From Gorsachius magnificus (lineage: Eukaryota; Chordata; Aves; Pelecaniformes; Ardeidae), in contig CM067095.1 of NCBI GenBank assembly GCA_034008185.1, forward strand, positions 5,936,610 to 6,000,609: a stretch of 64,000 bases of DNA. The letters are read 5' to 3'. Shown one piece after another: positions 25,401-39,120 of this stretch (position 1 is its first letter; the number at the start of each line of letters is the position of its first letter). The position numbers and the translations under genes were made by a program. Below the pieces are notes generated by a model. It had not been told where the DNA came from, searched no databases, and saw only the letters and a list, made by a program, of their open reading frames with translations.

Positions 25401-28400
25401 TAACTTGCATGTAGCTAGCCGTTAAACAGCACCATGTTCTATAGAAAACAGTGTGTTGGCAGGTGACTAAGATCAGAAGAAAAACTAGTTATGGGTTTTG
25501 TTTTGGTGGATGTGGCTTTCAGTTCGGAGTAAAGGCAGGCCTTTAAAGGCGTGTAATGAGTGCTATAGGATGAGTGTAGTTCTCGCGTCAGCTCTGATTA
25601 ACTTTGCTTATACATATAGTTCAAAGTAAACTGCCACATGGTCAGCAAAATGAACTTAACCCTTCAGTCATCCTGAGCAGGAAGGAAAAACAGAGCATGT
25701 AATGATCTGGATTTCTTGTGAGAGTGCAAAGGACGTTGATAACATGTTCCCTCAAAGCAGGAAAAAAATATAGTTGGCATCAGCTGGATGCAGAATTCTT
25801 CATTAAGAGGCAAAGTTGCTCAGATTTATCCTAAGAAGCTCCCTCTGAAAAACAAATGGGGGGGAAAAAAAAGAGTGCAGATGAAAAGAGTGATCCTCCA
25901 ATAAAGCAGAAGGAACATGAAGCAGCATATTTCCAGAGAAGGTGTGCGTAGGGATTTAGCTGTGCTCTTGCTGGCTGGGTTTGCTGCTGCGTTGTGCAGG
26001 GTGCTTATGGGCCCAGGCTTGGGTTCCAAGCACTGCACAGTGTCTGCCCCAAAATGCGAGTATCTCTTCTATGTTGGTCATTTGCTTGCCTCAGGTGTCT
26101 TCCCCCCCAGCCCGTTTGGATTGCAGGTTCAGCGGGGAGATGCTTTAGGGGACGGTAGGACTGAGTGCTGGAACTCATTTTGAAGTACTTGGTTTATGCT
26201 TTGTGAGAACAGCTGGACAGAAGGTATAAATTACTATAAATTGCCAGTCTATGCAAAAAGGTGTTTGCATAAATTATTGGAGAGCCCACTTGAACTTGTT
26301 GAGCAGTGCCCTCACCAGCGTTAAGAGGTCACTTAACCCTCTGCGCGGCCCTGCTGTGGAGCCCAGCCATGCATTGCAGAATTAAATGAGTTCCACCATT
26401 TTTTCTTCTGAGCATTGCCCAGAACTGATGCAAAGTGACATCTGACAGCACAGGCAAAGCAGTGACAATGCTCTGAGACACTAATAATAGCTGTAGAGCT
26501 GGAGCATTTTCACCTATCCTTATTTTTTGTTAGATTCTCCCCTTTTTGGTGAGGAAACATCATCATCCCTGGCACAGTTTATCCTTGGAAACTGCCTTTG
26601 CTGAGCCATTTAATCGCAAAACTGGGTGCACAGTGGGGTCAACATGCTGGGAATGCTCCCACCATAATCTCTTTAAAGAACAGCTGATACCTCATTGAGA
26701 ACTTTGGGGGGGAAAAAAAACCCCAACAACATTCCTCTTCGATGATCCTTACCAGAAGTTAGGAGCAGCGAGGGGTGCTGATAGGGGAGAGGCTGAATCG
26801 TCTTCGGAGCGGCACGGCAGCATACACCCCGTGAAAGGCAGGCTGCAAATTCTGTGCAGGCTCCTCTCTTTCTCTCCCCCCGTTCCGTTTCCTTTGTTAC
26901 TAAGGAGATTTACATTGAAACAAGCTCTGCAGGAATCCTCAGGTTCCTAGTAAGTCGATCTTAATATTTCTGTTCCTTTATAATTGGTAAAGAAGAGAAG
27001 ATATTAGAAAAAGCTCCTGTGAGGGATTCTTGGGGCCAAATTACAGTAAAAAGGAAGAAAAAAATTATGAGTAGCCCTCTCAACCTTAGTTGTGTGCTTG
27101 TGGTCAATTTGATGGGAACCCAGAGGTAATCCCAGGGTCAGCAACAATGATGTGATTTACTTCAGTGGGACAGAAGTAGATCAGTCCTTGGTGGTTTTCT
27201 TTTTGTATTTTTGTTTTGAGTTCTGCTGTAGCTGCTGGTTCCTCGCACTGTTGCCTGTTTCTCCAGGGTATCACCCTACTGTGCTGAAGTCAGCCGTGAG
27301 GCTATGAAGGGCGAATGAGACTCGAGGATGCCTGGATTTATTTGGGTAGTCAGATATTTTTACTCATTGCTCCATGAACAGGGAAAAGAGAGGGCAGTGA
27401 TTTTTTTTCTGGATTTACAGAAAGGAATAGGTGCCTAAGGAGGAACTTGAGGAAGAATTTAGGCACCTAAATCCAAAAGGATTATCCTCACTGCTCCTGC
27501 CTACCTCCGTAAGCGGCTGAGTATCACCACCAAGAGGGTTCCTTAGGTACTTAAAGCTCTTCTCTGTATGTCTAGAATTATCCAAGTCTTGTTGATGCTG
27601 AACTGTTCAAATCTGATCTCTCTCCTAAGCCCTGTCAAGATTAACAAACCAGGCTTTCTCCCGACTGCCTCCTGCGAGGCCCTGCTGATAGCACAGACAG
27701 AGCATGCCTAGAGCATGCCTCCGCACCAACAAAATACGGAGACAGCTGCTATTTACATTCCAAAGCAGAGGAAGAGTCAGGGATATCCTGCTGCTATAAA
27801 ATAGCACTGAATATTAAACGATAAGAGAGGAGCTGTTGCACGAGCAATGGGGTTCTGACCGATCTCTCGTGTGCTCCTCCACTGCAGCAATCTCAGCAGC
27901 CTTTTCGTATTCTCTATGATTTTCTTTCCTTTGCAGTATCCTCAGCTCTCCCATCTTCCCTCCACCCCTGCTGTCACTTCCCTCACTTCTGACACCTTTA
28001 CGCATATCTCTGCCATGTTCCAGGCTTCTTCCCATGCTCCCTAGGCTTAGCCATGTTGCAGCTTCTGCTTTTTGCCAAGTCCTCTGTTTGGCCTTCTGCT
28101 GGGAGGGAAGTGGCTTGTGGCGTGGGCTGTTGGGAGCAGTATGTGTGCTGGGCAGTTGTGTATCATGCATGTGTCAATTGGAGAAGTTCCACAAGAAAGT
28201 GGGTGCTGAGCAGTTTTTCAGTACTGAGTCCACGTGGCAGTGGAAGGGCTTGAGTTTCTTTACAATTGAGCAGCCTCAGGTAATTTTGATGCAAGGCATA
28301 AATGGTCAAAATTTAGTGAATGTGGTGGACAACTTGGAAGATACTTTGGGAATGGGCCTGTTGGAGATTGTTCAGTGTGAAGGTGAACAGAAAGAAAGTA

Positions 28401-31400
28401 GAGAAGGGAGAAATTGGTAGGTTCCTGTAAAAGAGCAGTTGAAATCTTAGAACAATAGTTCCCTCCTATTTCAAGCCCTGTCTCTTCTGCTGGTGTCTTA
28501 ATGCATATTCAGCAAGCTAACGAGATCAGGTCCTCTTTCACCTTGGCAGCACTACTGCTGTTACTATTATACAGCTCTGTGGTTGCTGGTTCTTTTTTCC
28601 AACTGTTACACACCAATATTTTTTTCCCATGTTGATTATGCAGGTTCTTCTGACCCTTAGAAATACAGGGCTCCTGACTGCTGCAGTGGAAACCAGCCTT
28701 TCCATTTGCAAGCCTCCTCAATTTCCAGGGCGTTGCTATGATATGGACTTTTTTTTGCTTCCAATATATTATCATCTTGTAGAATTAGCCCTCAGGAAAT
28801 CAGCATCTGGTACCAATTACTGTTCTTTAGCTGAGGTGGCTGAATCTCCTGCTTTACAGCAGTGAGGGTCTAGAATTCCTTTACCCCGGTGTGCATGGAC
28901 ACCATCAGGAAAGGCAGAAGCTTTTCATGCGACGAGGGATGTTGGCCATTGGCGTGGTTCCCAGCACCTGTTGGTAGCACAAAAGTGTATGTTCCAGGCT
29001 GGGCTGTGCAATCCCATGGTAAAGAACACTACGAGGCTATTAAACACCCACTTTAAATTGCACCTTTGATCAAATTCCTAACCGAAGGCAGCATCACTGT
29101 GTAGCTCTGTGTGCGTGCTTTGCAAATTACATCCCCAGATGTACGAGATCTCTGGAGACCAGAGGGGAAGGAATGTCATGCACACAATAGAGCTGGAAAA
29201 ACCTTCTGTCTTAATAGTGTCCCATCAATTCTTATCTGATAATCTCTCCTTTTGAAGGTATGTGGCAAACCAAAAATAAGAACAAAGCATAGGCATATAC
29301 TTGCCCTGACCTGTCTTCTAGACGGTATCTCTCTGGAGCTCTGCTTGCTTGCCATACTTGTCTTGCTGTGACCTCTCTCTCTTCTTGCTATCAAGCTTGC
29401 TTGCTGGTGTGAGAAGCTTCCCTTCCCTTCCCCCTTTCCCTCTTTCCAGCCTCTCCTCGTTTTTGGAACAGCCTCCTTGTGCTTGTCTGCCTTATCTACT
29501 TCGTCTTATATTTTCATCAGAGATTAGAAATATCTTCCGAGCCTCAAAGTTCTGAATTCCTCTATCTTCCTGCCACTGCTTATCTTGCTGCTGTATTTTT
29601 AAACTCTCATACACTCCAGGATATGGTTGTCACGGGGGACACTTGAACAAAGTAAGAGTAGTGTAGCAACCTTCCAAGATTCTCAGCACGAGTGCTTTGT
29701 CAAAAGAAGAAAGTTCAAGGCATAAAAATATGTATCTACATTTTTTTGGTTGTTGAATAGTGACAATACATGATAGCGGAATGATGTTGAAGTGTGTTAA
29801 CTTGCACTCTACCGCTGTCTAAGATATCTGCGGCTGCTTTCATGGTAAAATCCGTTCTGTTCGGATCCATCATGTCCTGTATCACTTCTAGTTCAAGCCC
29901 ACTATGGGGCTGGGAAGCTCGCAGTAGCTAATTACAAGTAGTCTGGAAGGTAAAGGATTATTATTAGTGCAATCTCTCTAACTGCACCGATATCCAAGCA
30001 GCAGGGGGAAGTGTGACTTGTAGCTGTTGGCAAACGGGGGAAATGAACTCTGACTTCCCCTGTCCCAGATAGCAGGGAAGGCAGTGGGGCATCCTTCGTC
30101 TCTCCTGTGGTGTGCTCCAAATACTTCTTGGAAGGTGTAAGAACAACTTTGCATTACGTAGTGAATAGCTTCTTATCTGGGTGCTCCAAAACCACTGTCA
30201 GTGAATCTCTTGAACCCCTGAGCTTAATGGCAAGGCTCTGAAGCACTATGGTTTTCAGAGCAAAAAGAAGTACCAGATCTTCTTGTTGTTCACTGGGGGG
30301 GTTGGATTCAGGTTGTCTTACGGGCTCCTTGAAAGCTTTAGCCTAAAATCTTGGACTGAGAGCCTTGTGGCTTAGGAAGCTCTTACCAAATGCAGACACA
30401 GGTACTTTCCATTTGAAACTTTCTGCCTGGCCCTTAAGATACCTTTGCACGTTTTCCTTAAACGAGGGGCTGTCAGGATAGTAACTAACACTTTCCTTAC
30501 TGCTGCCCACTTGGGAACATAATTCGCCATATTCTGAACAAGGGGCTGGTTCTCTGTGGTTATTTGTCTTTCTCTTTGGTTTGCTTAATTATACTTGCCC
30601 TGAAGACAGCTTTAAGATACACGTCTAGTTTTCCAAATGATGCCCTTGCAGTTTGTGAAGTTCATTATCACCTTGCAGTGCCCATAACTGTTTTCAGGAA
30701 CCCTGTTGTTTTTCTGGGGGTTGGAGTATTAGGAGCATGCAACAGTCTCCATGGGAAGCTGTTTACAGGACCGTCTTGCTGTCACCCCTTTAACTCTTGT
30801 GCTCTTTGTGGGTTCATCTCTCTCCCCATTTTTAGGGGAAATGCAGGCATAATTGCCTTCTTTATGGAAGCAAAACATTTAAAAATGTTAAATTTGGCAA
30901 TTGGAGAATTGCAGCAAGTTTGTGGCATCTCTGTTGGCTGGACACCTAAAAACCACTTCCCTTCCACGGCAGGGAAGAGGATGCTCAGCGCCTGCTCCAA
31001 AACTGGCAGTTCCTATTCAAGCAGAAGGCAAGATCCACCTGATGTTAACCCTGTAGAGCCAGTGAGACGATTCAACAAATTACATCTAATGCTGCACGTA
31101 TTTACTAGGCCATTAATTACACTATTTTTTTCCAACTGTTTTTATTTTAAGGGCAGTAAGTTACCTCTTGTTGCTTTGCTGTAGGGGGAAAAAAAATCAA
31201 ATGAAAAGGCACATGATTTCTGCTTCTTCTGAAATCTTTGTATTGTTACGCTGAATAGCTGCAAACAATTTGCATTACAATGTAGCATAAGTAAGAGATG
31301 CCACCAACTGAAGTGTAAACTGAGCAAAGTGCGGGGAGTTTTCAGTGCAACCGAGTCCAAGTGGTTTGAAGTGAGACTGGACAGGACTCAGAGGTGAGAA

Positions 31401-32029
31401 TACAAAGCACTGTTGGGTCTTGGACAAGCTCTGTGGTCAGCAAAAGTCTTAACTTCAAGACACCCAGCTGATCTTAATTTTCAATATAAGTAACATGCTG
31501 TAATTTAGATGCCAAAATTGTCAGGCAAAGAGGATGGGGGGGTAGAAATAAACCCTGTAGAACAGGATTAGGCAGGATTAAAGTCTGAAATGATCGTACG
31601 GCACTGGGTAGTAGATACTGCCACAGCTAACTCAATAAAACTCAGTGGGACACTTGACATTGCACATTTTCAAGCAGCAAGTCATAAATCTATATTCATG
31701 TCAAATCTGCGCTCAGTCTGATGGGAACAGAAACAGAACACAGCTTCAGGTGCTGGTTTAGGGGAATAAAGCACAGGTTGCTGCCTTGCAGGGACAGATC
31801 TCCGCTAGGAAAAATGAAAAGCAACTTGAATGATGTATGTAATTATGCTTGTTTGCAGGGCTATGTAATTTCTACAAACCCACTGAGACTCCTTAAAACC
31901 TGAGATTAAAACCAGCTATAGATAGATTTTTAACAACAGTTGTCTATATATAATTATGTATGCATATATGGCAGTTGATATAGTAGCTGGCAGTTCAGCG
32001 GTCCAAAGCACATAAACACTTGCTTACCA

Positions 32030-32115
32030 CTTATAAATTAGACCACATACTTAAGTGCTTTGCTGGACAGGGAAGTACTTAAGTATTGTGCGTAAATGTT
32101 GGGCTGAGTCAGGTC
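32030..32115. repeat. Old interspersed-repeat fragment (TTAAGTGCTTTGCTG type)
   Basis: Contains CATACTTAAGTGCTTTGCTG followed by GACAGGG, and a second partial copy GTACTTAAGTATTG. This resembles a palindromic MITE-like repeat seen in sauropsid genomes, and shares CAT..GCTTAAGT words with the 50.3 kb fragment. Confidence 0.45.
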
Positions 32116-32498
32116 AGAACGAATTCGAGTTCTTCTCGTCTCGCTGTTAGTATGGAATTACGTGCCTTAGAGCTAACCTGTGCTTTGAAGACCAGTCTCA
32201 AAAAGGTGGTATGGGGAAGATATGTTCTTGCATCAACGTTGTGTTTCATTAGCGTACGTGGTGCGTGTGCTGCTGCCAATGGTGCTTTGGCCATGCGGGA
32301 GGACCAGGACGGGGATCTGCGCAGCAGGGCTGGCTGCAGGCTGGAGCTCTTTACTTAACCAAGTGTTCTTCAATCTTCGGATCAAATAGATCTTTGAACT
32401 GTTGCAGACTTCAACTCCACCAGCCCCCAGCCATGAGGTAACAGTTTGCTAGGTCCAATATGAGTCATAAATGGGGAGGATATTTCTGGTTTCCAATT

Positions 32499-32513
32499 AA
32501 AAAAAAAAAAAAA
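32499..32513 (+). repeat. A15 homopolymer
   Basis: Uninterrupted A-run in intergenic DNA. Confidence 0.9.
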
Positions 32514-35500
32514 TAATGGTGAAGCTCATAATCGTGAGCGAAAGGTCTCTGTGCTGTAATGGGAACCAGCTGGTGTGGTAGGCCATTTTGGACTAAAATC
32601 TGTCTTTGTTCAAATTGTGGCCCCACCATTATCACGGTTGGAAACAATCCTTGGTGCTGACATGGTAATGACAGCTTCATGTTTTAGACACATCTAATGG
32701 CACTAAGTCCTGATCTTAGCCAGCATTTATCACGATAAGTAAGCCAGTCAGGCAAGAGCATGGTGGGCTGACTGTATTCCTTTAGATAACGATGTCCATT
32801 ATTTCCTCTCTTGGAAGAATAATGAACAGAATATGACTGTCAAATATTTCCCTCTGGAGAGACTCCAAAATAACTGACACTTACATGAGCTCAGTGCCAT
32901 CAGTGTTGTGAGCTTCCTCACAAACCTGGAAGAAGTGGAGCTATGGCCAAGAGAGATGTGAGGGTTTCTCCTTAAAATAAACCAGAGTCTGGGAGAAAAA
33001 TTTCCTCCCAGATACCCATAGTTCTCACTTGCAGCTGGACCTCTTTTGGGAATAGCTCCTCTAGCATGGTCACTAAGTGAAATGGTATGGTATGTCCTTT
33101 GGGCCTTTTGAAGTTGATGGACGAGGTCCTGGTGATTTTGGTGACACCGTTTCTCACGTAGCATTGTCTTATGCTTGCTTTAGCTGAAATTTTCACTATG
33201 AATTCTCCAAACCAGCAGAGAATCAGGCCCTGCAAGTTCAACTTTACAACTCTTGGATTTTCCTCTTAATCCAACTGGAAAATAGCTCTGCTAATGACTT
33301 GTCTGCAAAATAAAGTGCACGCACAGATTCATGCAGAGCTTAATGTGCTCATCTGGCGTACCCCCGCTTCAGCTATTTGCCTTTGAGAATGCTGGGAAAT
33401 GCATCTAACCAGCAGAGACTCTGTTTCTAGAAGCTGCTGTTGTTTTAGGGAGGCTCCATTAAAAAGGCATAGCTGGAAATTTGAGGAAGAATGTGGCCAA
33501 GGTGGTTGGAGTTAGCTAGTGCGGCTTTGAGCTTGGCGAGATCTAATGGCCCGTGCCACGCAGGATACGCTTCTCCTGTGATGGAAAAGTGTGCTGTAAC
33601 GGTAGAGTAAGCTCCTGCAACGCTGCAGCACGGGTCAGAGCTGGGAAGTGTATGTGAAGGGCCTGATTAAATGTGTCCTGCAAAGGTGTCATAACACTCT
33701 CCAGTCTGGGCAGCTGGGATGTATGAGAATAGGCTTTTGCAAGACTGGGTTAAGGTGAGTTTATTCCTTTTTTTTTTATTCTTTCAAATGTAGATTTGTC
33801 CCTGCTGAGTTAAGCGATGATGAACTTACTTTTTACTGTAGGCAAAGGGCTGACGCTTGTGCTGATGAAGTGGCTCTTGTATTTTTGCTGACCTCTGTTC
33901 CATGCTATTCACTGCAGATTTCATGAATTTTCTGCATGGGCAGCCAAGAAAACAATTTCTTGTAACTGGGTGGGCTCTGTCAAGTTTTTAGCTGCCAAGA
34001 TCCCTCTTTTCCCGAGTGTTTCTCTCAGTCTTAGGGTCTGGAGGATGCTAGAGGTGATCAGGGCAGTAGCATCTCTGGTACAGGATCTGCTGCGCATCCA
34101 GCTCCACGATGACCAGAAGGTTGCCTTCTGCAGGTCTTCACAGTGGAGTAAAGTAGAAGAGGTCTTTTAGTCCTCATGGTACTATGGGGTAATACTGGAA
34201 TCCAAACTCATCCCTGTGCCCTTTGAAGCCAGGGTAAGATGCTGGCATAGGAATTGCTCTTTGTGAGATGTCCCTTGGTGTTTGGACAGTGGCATTTTTT
34301 TCAGAAGGTCTTGAATTGCCTGCAGTTGTGCAGCCATCTCCTGTGTTTTGGTGGGAAGTTAGACACAGCCATGCTGGAGTACAGCCTCCAGAATACCCAC
34401 AGCTCCCCAAACATCAATCCCAGCTGAAGGTTAGCATCTAATCTTAGCACCACAGTCTTAAACAGTTTGTAGATCTGCAAATGCCTGCTGTAGCAACAGT
34501 GAAAGTGGGTTATTTTAACCTTGCAAGCCATTAAAAATTCAGGGGTCAATACCAGAAGAGAAGGGCTGGTGCTGTTGATCCTGAGCATTTAATAACGTCA
34601 TCTGAAATAGGTATCTCGGGGAGCAGATGACAAACTCTTGCACCCAAGGGAGGAGAGCAACACAAAGACTCATCTTTGTATTTTTGGTCAACGTGCCTGC
34701 AGAAAGCACAGAGAAGGGGCAGGAGGGGACAGTGGGCAGGACAGTGTTTGGTGAGCAGGGACCACAGCTGGGTAAGGTGTTCAGGCACCTGAGGAGGTGG
34801 CAGAAATCCAAACTCTCACTGCAAGCCCATTACCTTGCTCTTGCCCGCTGCGTGCCATGGGGTCCCTCACTGCTTGCAGCGCTGTGTCGGGTGGCGAAGC
34901 TGCTGGGACAAGGTCGTCTGCCTGCCTGCACCCGCAGCACCCGGGGCTCCTCACTGCTTCCCCCACTGCATGTGTGGAATACAGGCAGGCAGCAGGAGAA
35001 AGATATTTCTTCATATCTGAGAAGCAATGAATGGTATCACAGACAAGGCAAACAGGCAGTAAAGAGTGGGTGGGAACAAACCCCCTACATTTTGTTTTGT
35101 TCGTCTTGTAACAATTGATATTTACAATGTAGTCCAACCCCTCCCTCCAAACAAATGTTTCTACAAGACTTCGTTTTACCAAGAAAGGATAGTAAACCAT
35201 CAGCAGTAAAGTAATATTTATAGAGCTATGTATTTGTGAAAGTGACTGTGGTTTTCTAGGTAAATAGCTGCTGGATTATTCAAAATACTCTGTATGTCTG
35301 TCAAAATCCTCATGTCATGTGGAATTTTTCCCACACAGTTTTGTGGAGAGCCTCTTTTTTAACTGCTGGTGGTAAACCCATAATGCTGTGTTAGGTTTTT
35401 AATAGCTTGCAAAGGTCCCTGATTGACTTTTCACACATTTATTTCCACAGCAATAAGGTTTTTACATACTGAGATGTGGGAAGGAAAAAAAAAAATAATA

Positions 35501-36406
35501 ATCACAGGATGTTGAACATGTTTCAAAACCTGGGTCTAAATGTCTGTCCTTAAAAAGCTCTCAACCTGGGGGTGGTTAAACTAATTACATTAGCAGTACT
35601 TGAGGAGAGCTGGAAAGTTTGCACTTTCTCAAGTAAGAGATCACTTCTTTCCCTCAAAGATGAAGTAATCTGCCCAAAAAACCTGAAAATCCTCTGCTAA
35701 GCCGCGTGCCGACTCCTGCAATGTGGATGTTTCTCCTGGTGCTGTCGAACAGCAGCAGGAGCTGCCCATCCCAGTGTCGGTGGTGGGGCTGCGGTGGGCA
35801 GGACCATGTTCAATGTGGTGCCCATCTCATGCGTGAGGCAGGGCTGTCTGGTTGCAGAGCTTGGCCATGCCTCGCTTTTTCATCAGCTCAAACACCGTTT
35901 GCTGTAGTACTCCCTCTCTTGTCATCCCATGTCATTTCTGTGCACTAGAAGAGTAGTGCAGAGATACTGGGATAATTGGACATGTGGGAGAAGGGACTGA
36001 AACCCCCCTTTCCAGATCCTAGTGCTCCTGCCGTGCAACCTCAGCTGACTCCAGCGGTGCTGTTCTTCACTGTCTACTTAGGCTGGAAACCCTCCTGGCC
36101 CCCTGCTTGGCTGCTGGCCTCTGGGTGCTGTATCATCCAACAGAATACACAAGACACCTGATGTGACACGTGTGACGTTTATGACCCAGAACGCGCCCTA
36201 GGAATTGTCCTGACAAGTTAAACTTCAAATGTCTGCAAAGCCTTGATGAAGTTTAATGGGCTGTAGGCAGTTTTGTCATTTACACAGCAAACATCATTAT
36301 TGGAGAGATTTCTCCTTCCATATCTCATAGCAGCTTGTCTAAAGACTGGAGTCCAGCCTCGCTCCTTCAGAGCTTCTGAGTAAACAAGCAAGCATGCATC
36401 CTACTT

Positions 36407-36427
36407 AAAAAAAAAAAAAAAAAAAAA
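36407..36427 (+). repeat. A21 homopolymer
   Basis: Uninterrupted A-run followed by TAAAGAGAC. No retrocopy body is recognised upstream. Confidence 0.95.
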
Positions 36428-39069
36428 TAAAGAGACTGGCAATTAAAAAAGACATCTTGCATTGTACAAACAGGAAGGATTGTAAAACACACTTTGCGGG
36501 GAGTCAGTGGAAATGCATTCAGTCTAGTTTATAATCACAGCACAATGAAATACCCTGAACATAAATAGCAAGAAATCAATTTTCTTTAGAAAAAGTAAAA
36601 TAAAAAACATTAAATGATCATTTGACTAGATAACTGCAGTTTACTTGGTGGTATAACTGTCAACTTGCCTGCGCACAATAATGGAATTAATGCAGAGAGG
36701 GTATGGTTTAGATGTCTCCTTCTTTACAGTGACAATAACTCCCTTGTTTTCTCTAGTGAGTAGATGTTTATATTCTAATTTTGTCTCTGCAGGCTACACA
36801 GAGCCTTAAACTTGCAAAAGGGATTTGTGAGCAGCTTGCTTGTCAAGAACAAATACTAGTCAAAAGAAATGTATGACTTCTTGACCTTGAGTTCACTGAA
36901 CCTTCGTCTTGATGCTTCTGCACCACTAAGGCATCGGCTTCTCCGAAAATTAAAGTTTCCAGATTAGAATAGAAGCTTCGACAAAGGACCTGTATGGCTT
37001 TACAAATAGACATTGATTAGAGGACTTTGAAGGAGCTTTGTTAGAACAATGGGATTATGAAAAGCAAATGTTTGAGAGGTAAGAAACCAATTGAGGTCAA
37101 AGTTGATGAAAACCAGACTTTTGAAAATATGGAATCTCTTATTTGCGTTTTGGCTAAAAATCTTAACTCTTTGTCTTTACCTGTTAGGGTATTCATTTGG
37201 AGATAGCGACGGCATCTGGCTGCCCAAGTCGTGTTGTCAGGCCGAAATTATGCTGTGGCAAGAGGTGATGAGTTTTCCAAAGAGCTCGGTTTCAGCATGT
37301 GTGCCCAGTCTTTATTTTGTGGTATCTGATTTGGATTGGTTTGTTGCATCTTCCAAGTCTTCACAAGTTTTTAAGGAAGCTTACAGGAATATTTCAAATT
37401 GATATTCTTTTAATATCTGTTCTTAATAAATGCATGACCATGATGCTTTTTTCCCTTGAATAAACATCTCTCAAAAAATCAGCTCAAAGGTTTCCCTGTG
37501 GTGTTGGTGCTAAAGGAGCCTTTAATAGTTTAAACTTGGTTCTCAAACTTCTTGAAGCTTCAGACCCGCACCTTCTTCCAAAGCACAAATATGAGAGTTA
37601 ATGCTGAAACGAGACTTGTGACAGATTAATATTTCCTGTACAGACATGTGCAAAGGAAATGTGTTCTTCCACTACAGGACAGCACATTTGTGCACATATG
37701 TGATGGCGATGTGGACATAGGTATTAAGTATTTCTGTTATGTGTATACATGTCTGTAAAATGAGATTGAATTTTATTTAAAAACATATACATAATAAAAT
37801 TGCATATGTTTTTCATACGCTCAGGAGATATTTTCTGTGTGCATGGTAGTTGAATTTCTTTTAACCAATGTACTACATTGGTTCCAAGGTTATAACTCCT
37901 AAATCTTTTACCTGTTTAATTACAAAGATGTTTGTGTGATGAGAAAACCTGGAAAACTGAGAAAACTTGTTTTGCTTACCCCATCGTCTGCAGAGCTTGC
38001 TTTGATGATAGTATGTCATAATTCCTTCGGGGTGCCAGGCAAAACAGAGGCTTTGCCCTGTACACAAGCAGTTCCTGTTTGGATGGGTTTGGTGTTTTGA
38101 AACATGGAGTAGACTCCAAGACAGATAATTTCCCTTCCTGTAGCTGAATAAGGATAAGGCTGAAAGTGTGGAGAATCTTTAAGCTTAAAGTAATGGAGGA
38201 TTCGATCCCCTTAACCCAGTGCCACTGCAACTCTGTGCTGTATCATGAACAGTTTAAAAGCAAAAGTAGGGAGAAGAAAAAAAACATTTCAAAACCTTTC
38301 AAACTGCCAGCTTTTGCAGAAAGAGGATTCCTTAGGTGATGTCAGCAGTGTAACTTGATGGAAAATACTTCTTCAGTGTTTTGAAGCTTCCAGAGCTAGA
38401 GTACCTTTTAGGTGCATGTTTGTTTTCATATTTGTTTTTTTATTTCCGTATGCCATTTACTTGAATTAATAGGGTATTATTTTCTTTTGCCAGCTACCAG
38501 GTGTTTGTTTTAATGGCGCTGTTGAATTATGTTACTTCAACTATAGCTGTTGCTCTTAAGTGCACTCACTGATATTTTTCTGGCTAGAAAAAAGCTTAAA
38601 TTTGTCTTTGGAAGCTTAGATAGATGGAGAAAACAAAGTATTCCATAAAATCACCAAAAATGGCAGCCAATATTGTGAAATTTTGTACCATTTACACGAC
38701 CTGTTCATGGCTCGGGTTCAGTGAAGTGGCTGACTTGTCTGTCTGCCTATTCCTGCTTAGACAATTGCTTGAGCCTCAGATTACGCTTATGTTTAAAGAC
38801 AAGCTCAAGGCTTCTGATTTGGGATAACGATTAAAGGTGGGGAAAAAATGTGTAGAGCTACAAACTTGGAGAGCAGCCATTTTCTGCTTATCTGTGCAAC
38901 CAAACTACTGCGGTCCTGGGTCGGTGCTCTGGCTCCGGCTGTGACAGGAGTGGGTTACAGAAGGGTAAGCGGGTCAGGGTCTTTACCCCCCCCCACCCCC
39001 CAGTCCTTCTCTGTTGCCTTATTGCAGTTTTCCTCAGCCAGAAGCTGAAGGTGATATCTCATCCCTTGA

Positions 39070-39120
39070 AAGCCAGTTACTTCCCTTGTCCTTTCTCAGC
39101 TGTAAAATGGGAACAAGCTT
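39070..39120 (+). mobile_element. Possible MIR core fragment
   Basis: CTTTCTCAGCTGTAAAATGG followed by GAACAA resembles the MIR TTTCCTCATCTGTAAAATGGGGATAA segment. It is only about 40 bases long and could be chance. Confidence 0.3.

Larger units (their letters stand above)
18793..30500. other. Intergenic sequence, no gene seen
   Basis: This is unique-looking DNA of mixed composition. I checked both strands for conserved protein blocks, tRNA-like arms and LINE signatures, and found only A-rich tracts (20213-20250, 26713-26730), a T/A hairpin (22430-22452) and a slightly CpG-rich patch near 19640-19810 with no coding signal. The 128-codon plus-strand frame at 28034-28420 matches nothing I know. 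Confidence 0.6.

Noticed and set aside
28034..28420. 128-codon plus-strand frame starting MLPRLSHVAAS
   Set aside because: Starts with a Cys/Leu-rich stretch that mimics a signal peptide, but nothing downstream resembles a known protein. Judged chance.
30564..31184. 206-codon plus-strand frame
   Set aside because: It is the longest frame outside GC-rich DNA, but one of this size is plausible by chance over six frames of 64 kb. It has no conserved motif, no CpG island, and no splice or retroelement context.
36390..36435. A21 tract as the poly-A tail of a processed pseudogene
   Set aside because: No coding-like or conserved sequence precedes it and no flanking target-site duplication is visible.
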